From Chloracidobacterium sp. (GTDB lineage Bacteria > Acidobacteriota > Blastocatellia > Pyrinomonadales > Pyrinomonadaceae), in the NCBI GenBank assembly GCA_016706275.1, contig JADJJY010000002.1:172001-236000 (forward strand): 64,000 nucleotides of DNA. The letters run 5' to 3'. The notes under the pieces were generated by a model. That model did no database searches, was not told the DNA's origin, and worked only from the letters and a program-made list of their open reading frames with translations. Each line of letters begins with the position of its first letter. The first letter of the stretch is position 1. The position numbers and the translations under genes were made by a program. This document shows positions 55,801 to 62,307 of this stretch, one piece after another.

Positions 55801-56136
55801 TCCGTTTTACAAGGCACGCGGCTTGCCGCTGCACGCGTTGCAGGAGCTTGTGCACCGGGTACCGGGGGGTGTGCGACGGCTGCTGGCGTCGAGGTGTCGG
55901 GACGTGTCCTGTCCTCAGCCGGTGGCCGTGGGCTTCGTGGTGCTGTTGTCACCCTCAGAGATGAGAGCGGCAACGAGATCAATACGATGACAGGTGCAAT
56001 GGGTAATTTCCGCTTTGCTGAAGTCGAGCCCGGACACACCTATATTGTCACTATCCGTAATCGTCGTTTCCAGTTTGCACCGCAAGTGTTGACCATAAAC
56101 GACAGCGTAACGGATCTTGTCTTTACTCCTGAATAG
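52801..56136 (+). CDS. Large secreted protein with C-terminal carboxypeptidase-regulatory-like domain
   Basis: 1111 residues. Signal peptide or anchor about 1-40 (MFLLLGVVLCLAGFGIAAW). PPDPNGDVGPNHVVTMWN near residue 160 and RWGDYTSMSIDPTDDCTFWH near residue 545 match similar places in the protein at 63-2441. A Thr/Gly/Asn-rich region with a first carboxypeptidase-regulatory-like repeat (GTLSGNVTNCATSAPISGAT, about 600) follows. From about residue 690 on, beta-sandwich domains lead to the final domain (SGRVLSSAGGRGLRGAVVTL, about 1031-1111). Exported; function unknown. No protease or glycosidase motif is visible. A terminator follows. Confidence 0.82.
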   Translation: MKKSLGSFVALNRRMFLLLGVVLCLAGFGIAAWQINAAENDGAKKNAEQTANSGQPTATPASTKPATRVEGIFRGVITPTKSDTSIPLRDMKPILGNKTPKRPNEERDIIPRTPEIPKELWKNDPVVQSFLGDREIPNPIVSFDGSPTSTAGFAPPDPNGDVGPNHVVTMWNSQFQIFTKTGTSVFGPANINTLFSGFGGACQTENAGDPVVLYDQLADRWFLMQFTAAAAPYFVCVAISTTSDPTGTYTRYAIQTGTSNFPDYPKAGVWSDAYYISTREFPDAGGFAGVGAYAINRTQALAGNPAAQVLSFLAPPTPDESVGDGLLPADLDGTTPPPPGSPNYFVGTQDTNGPYTSPSDAINIWKFTANFAVPASSSFVLANTVPVGAFNSILARCGGTRACIPQLGTTHQIDHLGYRQRPLFRLAYRNFGTHESLVTNQSVSGGTGPAGEVSGIRWWEIRSPNSSPVIFQEGTFSPGVTDGIHRWMGAIAMDGSGNMGMGYSASSPTMNPSIFYTGRLVNDPLGTMPQGEASIMNGTGSATALNRWGDYTSMSIDPTDDCTFWHVNEYYPVTSGTGWRLRVGSFKFPTCGVPTGTLSGNVTNCATSAPISGATVTLAPGGYVGGSIGSGAYTVTAPGGNYTATATKAGWTSGPGATGSVTITNGANTGGANYCLTPAAVLDPTTTPAIPTGNGVVEPNECNSINLPVTNSGTGTATAVSAVLSTTTPNVTITQPNSAYPDIAAGGTQTNTTPFQISTNGSVACFTSISLTLTVTFTGGTSPQVINFNVPVGQAANPNYTFTPSTGNTIPGVPANGVLVTGTQADDAVVNIIAPFAFTVYGTTNVASGATLRVNTNGNMQITSATGSSREANTALPSPGSAGFGAGSFDASTPVLMPYWDDLIMTTARSPLLGIYQQTVGVAPTRQWVVEWRAQHWNGGTAEAGITTNFAIVFNEGSDNFSYYYASTGAGTRTGGAESTIGVQAATTGTLFTQFSFNAASVLQGTRLAAARVAGACAPGTGGCATAAGVEVSGRVLSSAGGRGLRGAVVTLRDESGNEINTMTGAMGNFRFAEVEPGHTYIVTIRNRRFQFAPQVLTINDSVTDLVFTPE

Positions 56137-56164
56137 GGAAGTTGAGATAAGCATTAACACTGGA

Positions 56165-56191
56165 AAGGCGGTCGCAAGGCCGCCTTTTTTT
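56165..56191 (+). terminator. Rho-independent terminator
   Basis: AAGGCGG / CCGCCTT stem (7 bp) with an 8-base loop and a run of seven T. The rest of the 413-base gap 56137-56549 shows no gene; a purine-rich CGGAGGG ribosome-binding sequence lies 7 to 10 bases before the next ATG. Confidence 0.88.
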
Positions 56192-56549
56192 GCGCAAAAT
56201 GCAGCGGCTAAACCGTCTAGCTGATCGCATCTACTACTTATTACCGTTCCATAAAAACCCACTTTTCATTGACAGCAGATAGTCCACGGATTATACTTTG
56301 GCAACTTGTTTCTTTATCAGTTAATTATTTGAGAACACGCGGGCCACAGGAAGTCCCTCGGACCGTGAAGTCTATTCTTGTTGTAAAATACGGCAAAAAT
56401 GACCGCCTCAACGGATCGTCCCGGATCTTTTTTCGGGGATCCGGCAAATATTTGATTGCAAAAGACTCGAGGTGTGGTTCTAGTTGTCGGGTTCTGTCCC
56501 GAATTATCAAGGCAGGGAAAGCGGACTATTTCAATCGGAGGGTTAGTAG

Positions 56550-58577
56550 ATGTATAAGAGATCGGGTTTGGAAAATCGTTGGAGCATATTATTATGCTTG
56601 GTCGTTTTAGCTATCGTCACGGCGCTCATTGCCGGGCCGCGGTTTTGGCCGCAGGCAGAGGGAGCAAAACAAAAGGGTTTGTTTCAACGCAGCAGTAGCG
56701 TTGACGAGGGCTTACCGAATTATGACATTCGCTCGGCCAAGGGCAACGATCTGGCCGCCTATTTTGAATCGGCACGCAACTCGATCGGTAAGAATGCCGT
56801 CGCGGTTGCAGACATTCGGGATGGCTTTGTCCGCGGCGAGGAAGAGCTCAAAACCAGAATCCCGACTGTAAAAGTTGAATACAATTCTGACATTCGTACA
56901 CCCGAGGTTATTACGCCCGATGTTTGGAAAAATACCATCGAGTGGCTGACACCGGCGTCTTCCGCAAAGCGTTCGGAAATTCTCCGCAGCTTTGTTAAGG
57001 AAAATAATAATTTGGTAGGAGTGACGGACGACCAGGCCGACGCTCTAAGTGTTCTGGCCGATTACACAAACCCAGACGGCAACCTTTCTTATGCACATCT
57101 TGAGCAAAGACCAAATGGCATTCCGGTCTTTCGCAGCGAAGTAAAAGCGGGCTTTACAAAAGACGGACGCATCATCCGCGTGATCAATAACTTGGCACCC
57201 GGATTGGACTACGGTTCTCTATCGACAGATTTCCGCGATCCGCTCGATGCCGTAAAGGCAGCCGCAAAGTATATCAACCATGAGCTAAAGTCGACCGAGA
57301 CTACGCGCAACGAAAAGACCTCGACCGATCTCAAGTCGGTTTTCGGTACCGGCGATTGGGCGACAACCGCTGAGAAAATGTATTTTCCGACCGAGCCGGG
57401 CGTTGCCGTTCCGGCGTGGCGAGTTTTGATCTGGGAGCCTGTAAATGCATATTACGTCATCATCGACGCCAACAGCGGCACGATGCTTTGGCGCAAAAAC
57501 ATAACCGAAGACCAAACGCAGAGTGCAACATATCAGGTTTACAATAATACAAATGCGTATATGCAAGCGGCAGATAGCCCGGCACCGTTATCACCCGGAC
57601 CGGTTGACCCGACCTTAGGTACGCAAGCTCCGCTTGGAACCAGAACCAATGTAACTTTGATCGGTAATGAAGTGCCTAATACATTTAACAACAATGGCTG
57701 GATAACCGATGGTGCCAACATCACCGATGGTAACGCAGTTGAAGCGGGGATTGACCGCGACGGAATAAATGGCGTGGACGCTCCACAAACCGGCAGTCCG
57801 AATCGTGTATTCAATTCTACATGGAATCCGGCACCGGGCAGTCCTGCTCCAGGCGATGATCCGCTAACTGCTCAGGCTCAACGCGGTGCGGTTATTCAAA
57901 TGTTTTACGTGATGAACCGTTATCACGATTCGATGTATAGTCTCGGATTTACAGAAGCGGCGCGCAATTTCCAAACTACGAATTTTTCTGGACAAGGTAC
58001 GGGCAATGACCGCGTATCAGCCGAAGGCCAAGATTCTTCGGGAACCAATAATGCAAACTTTTCTACGCCGGCAGACGGCGGACGCGGACGTATGCAGATG
58101 TTTGTCTGGACAGGTCCGACGCCCGATTATGACGGAACAGCGGATGCCGAAGTGATTCTCCACGAAGCGACGCACGGTACATCAAATCGTTTGCACGGAA
58201 ACGCGTCCGGACTTTCGACTAATATGTCAGGCGGAATGGGCGAAGGTTGGTCAGACTTTTATGCGGAAGCAATGCTTTCTGAGCCGACTGATCCTGTCAA
58301 CGGCATCTACACGACGGGCGGATATGCAACATTCCTGATTAGCGCGGGGTTTACCGGAAATTATTATTACGGCATTCGCCGTTTTCCTCGGGCACCGATC
58401 ACTTTCCTTGGCCCGAATGGCAAACCGCATAATCCATTTACGTTCAGATATATTAATGCGGACTGTAATACGCTGATCGGAACGACGACATCAAATCCGC
58501 CGCCGAACAGCGCATTCCCGCGAGGCCCGGTTGGCGTGACAACCTGCGATCAGGTTCACAACATCGGTGAGATCTGA
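56550..58577 (+). CDS. M36 (fungalysin-type) metalloprotease, N-terminal part, broken by a frameshift
   Basis: 675 residues in this frame. A signal or anchor segment (about 14-36) is followed by the FTP-type propeptide (to about 330) and the M36 catalytic domain. The zinc motif is HEATH at residues 538-542 in VILHEATHGTSNRLHG, and E565 in GEGWSDFYAEAM is the third ligand. The frame stops after HNIGEI at TGA 58575. Family members continue here with a Trp and then MLWEV; one extra G between 58576 and 58577 would give WSSMLWEVR and join the next frame. Without the downstream helices the protease domain is probably incomplete. Secreted. Confidence 0.85.
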   Translation: MYKRSGLENRWSILLCLVVLAIVTALIAGPRFWPQAEGAKQKGLFQRSSSVDEGLPNYDIRSAKGNDLAAYFESARNSIGKNAVAVADIRDGFVRGEEELKTRIPTVKVEYNSDIRTPEVITPDVWKNTIEWLTPASSAKRSEILRSFVKENNNLVGVTDDQADALSVLADYTNPDGNLSYAHLEQRPNGIPVFRSEVKAGFTKDGRIIRVINNLAPGLDYGSLSTDFRDPLDAVKAAAKYINHELKSTETTRNEKTSTDLKSVFGTGDWATTAEKMYFPTEPGVAVPAWRVLIWEPVNAYYVIIDANSGTMLWRKNITEDQTQSATYQVYNNTNAYMQAADSPAPLSPGPVDPTLGTQAPLGTRTNVTLIGNEVPNTFNNNGWITDGANITDGNAVEAGIDRDGINGVDAPQTGSPNRVFNSTWNPAPGSPAPGDDPLTAQAQRGAVIQMFYVMNRYHDSMYSLGFTEAARNFQTTNFSGQGTGNDRVSAEGQDSSGTNNANFSTPADGGRGRMQMFVWTGPTPDYDGTADAEVILHEATHGTSNRLHGNASGLSTNMSGGMGEGWSDFYAEAMLSEPTDPVNGIYTTGGYATFLISAGFTGNYYYGIRRFPRAPITFLGPNGKPHNPFTFRYINADCNTLIGTTTSNPPPNSAFPRGPVGVTTCDQVHNIGEI

Positions 58578-58582
58578 GTAGT

Positions 58583-60028
58583 ATGTTGTGGGAAGTCCGC
58601 AACCGGATGGTTACGCGGCTTGGTCATACAGCGGGAACAACCCGAGTTCTTCAGGTTGTTACTGATGGTATGAAACTCGCTCCGGTGGGTCCGACTATAC
58701 TTCAGGAACGTGATGCGATCATCGCGGCCGCGGCGGCACTGCCGTTGGCACCAAGTGCTTCGCTGGATGTTGTTGATGTCCGTGAAGGTTTCCGCGTTCG
58801 CGGCGCGGGTTTTAGTGCCAGTATCCAAAATGCCGGAACCGGAACTAACAATACGGTTGTTACCGAAGCATTTGATTTTCCTAATGTTCAGCACATCAAC
58901 CCGTTCTCGGTTAGCGACACGACGGGCAATAACAACGGTTTCCCCGAACCGGGCGAAAACGTTTTATTGAGTGTCCCGGTGACAAATACGACCGGAGCAA
59001 CGATCACTAATGTACTCGTTAATGTCAATGGCGGAACAAACGCCAACTACGGCACCATTAATGACGGACAAACAGTTACGCAGCAGATCCCATTTGCAAT
59101 CCCGGTAGCGGCTGCATGTGGAAGCACGCAAAATGTGAACATTAACGTCAGCAGCACTGTTGGTGCCCAAACGCCGGTACCGCGCAGTTTCGTGCTCGGC
59201 AACCCGCAGGGCATTGTCCAAAATTTTGATGGTGCTGTTGTCCCTGCCCTACCTGCCGGTTGGACAACCACACAGGATACAGGAACCAGCATCACATGGG
59301 CAACGACCGCAACCGGTCCGAGTTCGGCTCCGAATTCGGCATTTGCCAACGATCCGGCAACCGTCAATATGTCGTCTTTGGTAAGTCCGAGTGTGCCGAT
59401 CACATCGGCCGCTGCCCAATTGAAATTTAAGAACAAATACATTACCGAGCCGACTTTCGACGGAATGGTTCTTGAAATGGCGATCGGTGCTGGTGCTTTT
59501 CAGGACATCATCGCAGCCGGCGGTTCGTTTGTCAGCGGCGGTTATAATGCGACGATCTCGTCCTCCTTTGCGAGCCCGATCGCCGGACGACAGGCTTGGT
59601 CGGGGACATCCTTGGGCGGTTATATTGATACCGTTGTAAATCTGCCCGCTGCAGCAAATGGAAACAATGTACAGTTCAGATGGCGGATGGCATCGGATAA
59701 CTCGGTATCGGCAACTGGTGTGAATATTGACGATGTACAGATCGTCAGCAGCTTCATTTGTGCACCGACGGCGGCCGATGTCGAGGTTTCGGGACGTGTC
59801 CTTGCGACCGCAGGGGGTCGTGGACTACGTGGTGCTCGTGTTGTACTGCGGGATGAGAGTGGCAATGAGACTTCGGTCTTTACCGGAGCGTACGGTACAT
59901 TCCGGTTCCCGGCAGTCGAGACTGGCCACACCTACATACTGAGCGTTGTGTCACGTCGATTCCAGTATGCACCGCAGGTGCTGGCGATCAATGACAATGT
60001 TACGGATCTGGTCTTTAGCCCGCAATAG
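58583..60028 (+). CDS. M36 metalloprotease, C-terminal part (after the frameshift)
   Basis: 481 residues from the ATG at 58583, which is an internal codon of the original gene. It begins MLWEVRNRMVTRLGHTAGT, the segment after the GEIW in M36 enzymes, and continues with VVTDGMKLAPVGPTILQERD. After that come beta-rich domains and the C-terminal domain (SGRVLATAGGRGLRGARVVL onward). No ribosome-binding sequence is present, so it is unlikely to be a separate gene. With one base restored the two frames make a protein of about 1159 residues. Confidence 0.85.
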   Translation: MLWEVRNRMVTRLGHTAGTTRVLQVVTDGMKLAPVGPTILQERDAIIAAAAALPLAPSASLDVVDVREGFRVRGAGFSASIQNAGTGTNNTVVTEAFDFPNVQHINPFSVSDTTGNNNGFPEPGENVLLSVPVTNTTGATITNVLVNVNGGTNANYGTINDGQTVTQQIPFAIPVAAACGSTQNVNINVSSTVGAQTPVPRSFVLGNPQGIVQNFDGAVVPALPAGWTTTQDTGTSITWATTATGPSSAPNSAFANDPATVNMSSLVSPSVPITSAAAQLKFKNKYITEPTFDGMVLEMAIGAGAFQDIIAAGGSFVSGGYNATISSSFASPIAGRQAWSGTSLGGYIDTVVNLPAAANGNNVQFRWRMASDNSVSATGVNIDDVQIVSSFICAPTAADVEVSGRVLATAGGRGLRGARVVLRDESGNETSVFTGAYGTFRFPAVETGHTYILSVVSRRFQYAPQVLAINDNVTDLVFSPQ

Positions 60029-60058
60029 GGCTAAGACACAGGTCTTGGTAAAACTACA

Positions 60059-60087
60059 AAGGCGGCTTTTCGGAGCCGCCTTTTTTT
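60059..60087. terminator. Rho-independent terminator between convergent genes
   Basis: AAGGCGGCT / AGCCGCCTT stem (9 bp) with a TTTCGG loop and seven T. It overlaps the last codon of the ABC ATPase gene on the other strand. Confidence 0.9.
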
Positions 60088-61057
60088 AGTCTTTGAGGAT
60101 GAGTATACGGTGCGGAGGCAGCCCGAGCATACATTCGTCGCCTGGCTGCAGAGCAGGGACTTTTAACACGCACGTCTTGATCGATAGTCCGTCAGCGTCA
60201 AATTCGATGATGGAAGTTGCACCTCTGAAATTGACTGACTTGACCGTAGCTCGGAGCAAATTGTCCTCTGGCCGTGACACGCCGATCGTCATTGACACCG
60301 ATTCGGGCCGGATGGCGAGCGTCATGTTTTGATTGATCGGGCCGAGACGTTTCTTGTCTGCACGGTGAGCAAAGATACGATGCTCGCCGTCGATCGTGTG
60401 AAACTCCGGCAGGTCATCATCCGACGAAGACAGCCGTCTCGCGACAAAGAGATTATTCTCGCCCGTCATCCGTGCGGCCTCGATCGTGGCGGGGTTATCG
60501 TATATGTCATGCGGCGTGCCTGATTGCATTATCTCGCCTCGTGAGAGGAACGCGACCTCGTCCGTTAAGCCCATGATCTCGTCAAAATCGCTCGTCGCAA
60601 AGATCACGACGCGGTTGCGTTGTTTTGTAGCTTTTCGAATTGCGGCAAATGCGGCATCGCGTAATGCCGGGTCCATTTGCGAAAAAGGATCGTCGAGCAA
60701 CAGCACGCGTCCAGCGTTCGCGATCATGGCCTCAAACCTATCAAACTGGCCCTCGCCGCTCGATATTCCGCCCCCAAAGTAGCCAAATATCTGCTTGAAT
60801 CCTTTTTCCTCACTGCCATCGTGAAAGGTAACGTTGCGTTCCTTTGGCTTAACTAAGGTGATGTCGTTGTCATCGAGCGAGATGGTGCCGCCGTTGTGCT
60901 TGACAGAACCGGCGATAACTTTTAGCAGAGCGGATTTGCCCGAACCTGAGGCTCCAAAAAGCCCGATGACGCTACCGCCCTCGACCTCGAACGACACGTC
61001 TTTCAGTGCCCACGCATTACCGTAGCGTTTTGATATTTTATTGACTGACAGCGTCAT
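60086..61057 (-). CDS. ABC-transporter-type ATPase with degenerate active site
   Basis: 323 residues. N-terminal ATPase plus a C-terminal TOBE-like region (LAIRPESVSMTI), as in PotA/FbpC-like importers. Walker A (GASGSGKSALLK) is intact. The Q loop, helical subdomain and signature are shortened or altered: in place of LSGGQ it reads GGISSGEGQFDRFE. The Walker B end is LLLDDPF, with Asp for the catalytic Glu. The H loop is FATSDFDE, with Ser for His. It may bind but not hydrolyse ATP, or be regulatory. No partner permease or binding protein is adjacent. Confidence 0.8.
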   Translation of the reverse strand: MTLSVNKISKRYGNAWALKDVSFEVEGGSVIGLFGASGSGKSALLKVIAGSVKHNGGTISLDDNDITLVKPKERNVTFHDGSEEKGFKQIFGYFGGGISSGEGQFDRFEAMIANAGRVLLLDDPFSQMDPALRDAAFAAIRKATKQRNRVVIFATSDFDEIMGLTDEVAFLSRGEIMQSGTPHDIYDNPATIEAARMTGENNLFVARRLSSSDDDLPEFHTIDGEHRIFAHRADKKRLGPINQNMTLAIRPESVSMTIGVSRPEDNLLRATVKSVNFRGATSIIEFDADGLSIKTCVLKVPALQPGDECMLGLPPHRILILKD

Positions 61058-61151
61058 AATATTAGCGAAAATGAAACTTATCCCGGCGGTTTTCGTGCAA
61101 AGAAAAGTATGCTGTTGTCATCATATCAATGCAAGTATAAACTCGACGAAG

Positions 61152-61418
61152 ATGACAGACAGAAAGAAAACTATCAAGCGAAAGCTGCTCCACGCGGGCG
61201 GCTGGCAAGTGGCAAAGCGGGTCGCCAAGATGGTCCCGTTTGGCGGCACGGTGGTCGCAGTTGTTCTTGTTGGCAGTGACATCAAGAATAAGGGAGTTGG
61301 CAAAGGCCTGTTAAATTCGGGAATCGACGCAATTCCATTCGTTGGGCTTGCGAAAAACGCGGTCGAGATCGTCAGGGGCGATTTTATACCGGACAAAGAG
61401 AAAAAGGTAAAAGTATGA
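61152..61418 (+). CDS. Small hydrophobic protein of unknown function
   Basis: 88 residues from the ATG at 61152; an upstream start at 61041 would overlap the promoter region of the ABC gene. The N-terminus is Lys/Arg-rich (TDRKKTIKRKLLHAGGWQVA) and the rest contains a hydrophobic stretch (MVPFGGTVVAVVLVGSDI) and SGIDAIPFVGLAKNAVEIVRGD. The sequence could be a small membrane-associated protein. It overlaps the next gene by ATGA, so the two are coupled. Not matched to a family. Confidence 0.55.
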   Translation: MTDRKKTIKRKLLHAGGWQVAKRVAKMVPFGGTVVAVVLVGSDIKNKGVGKGLLNSGIDAIPFVGLAKNAVEIVRGDFIPDKEKKVKV

Positions 61419-62095
61419 TGAGACAAGTTGTTAAGGGAACGGTCCTGTCGGCGATGTTATTGGCAGCGTGTGTTTTGCACGTTGGTGCTCAGACGCCCAA
61501 AAAGACGCCAAAACCCATGGCGACGCCCCCGATCCTAAGCGGAGCCGAGATCATCAGCCGCGCAGATGATCTTACGGAGTTTGAAACCGTAAAACCTACA
61601 CCCGTCAAAACGCCCAGCAATACCAATACCAACGCCGCAAATATCCGGGAGCTGAACGAACGCCTTAAAAAGCTTGAGGGAAATCAAAACAGCACCTACG
61701 ACGAAAAGCAAAAGCGGATGCTGCTAAATCTCGATATCCTAACGCGTGCTGAGCAGCGGAGTGACAGTCTCCGCAAGCAGCTTTTTGAGATGATCGAAAA
61801 AGAGAACAGCGTCAAATCGCGGATCGATCAGATAAATAATGACATTCGTCCTGAGATGATCGAGCGGACATTACAGCTTGCGGGTTCGATGAAACCCGAA
61901 GACATCCGCGAAAACCGCCGCAAAAGCCTCGCTGCCGAACGGTCAAATCTCGAAGCTCTGCTAACAGAGATAGTAAGCAACAAAATGAACCTATCGGTTA
62001 CGCTGCAAAAATCCGATATGCTGGTTGAAAAGCTCCGGATCAAACTCGAAAAAGACATCGACGACGCGTTGACCGATCCTCCGATCGATAAATAA
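61415..62095 (+). CDS. Secreted coiled-coil protein of unknown function
   Basis: 226 residues. Signal peptide about 1-25 (ending HVGAQ). A Thr/Pro-rich part is followed by a charged helical region from about residue 70 (ELNERLKKLEGNQ) to the end, likely a coiled coil. Starts in the ATGA overlap with the previous gene. Family not recognised; envelope location inferred. Confidence 0.65.
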   Translation: MMRQVVKGTVLSAMLLAACVLHVGAQTPKKTPKPMATPPILSGAEIISRADDLTEFETVKPTPVKTPSNTNTNAANIRELNERLKKLEGNQNSTYDEKQKRMLLNLDILTRAEQRSDSLRKQLFEMIEKENSVKSRIDQINNDIRPEMIERTLQLAGSMKPEDIRENRRKSLAAERSNLEALLTEIVSNKMNLSVTLQKSDMLVEKLRIKLEKDIDDALTDPPIDK

Positions 62096-62123
62096 GAGTT
62101 TTGGACGCGAATGAACACGAATA

Positions 62124-62152
62124 TCACGAATAAGAAATTGTTCGTGATTCTT
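62124..62152 (+). terminator. Possible terminator after the coiled-coil gene
   Basis: TCACGAA / TTCGTGA inverted repeat (7 bp) with a 10-base loop and a T-rich tail (TTCTTTATT). The preceding CGCGAATGAACACGAATATC resembles common dispersed sequences, so it may instead be part of a repeat. Confidence 0.4.
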
Positions 62153-62162
62153 TATTCCACTT

Positions 62163-62200
62163 CTTGGTCCACCTTGGTCCACCTGGTCCGGACCGGACCA
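62163..62200. repeat. Cluster of GGTCC repeats
   Basis: CTTGGTCCAC occurs twice in tandem (62163-62182), followed by CTGGTCC and then two inverted GGACC units. It lies 108 bases before the start of the VIT/VWA gene. May be an operator or part of a small repeat. Confidence 0.4.
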
Positions 62201-62307
62201 AAATGTGGATAAAAATAACCTGCAAGAACATACAACCTCGTCCGTTCTGTGAATGTCTAACTTAAAGCCCACGGCACCGGGGCTGTATTACCAATTGGGA
62301 GAACATT

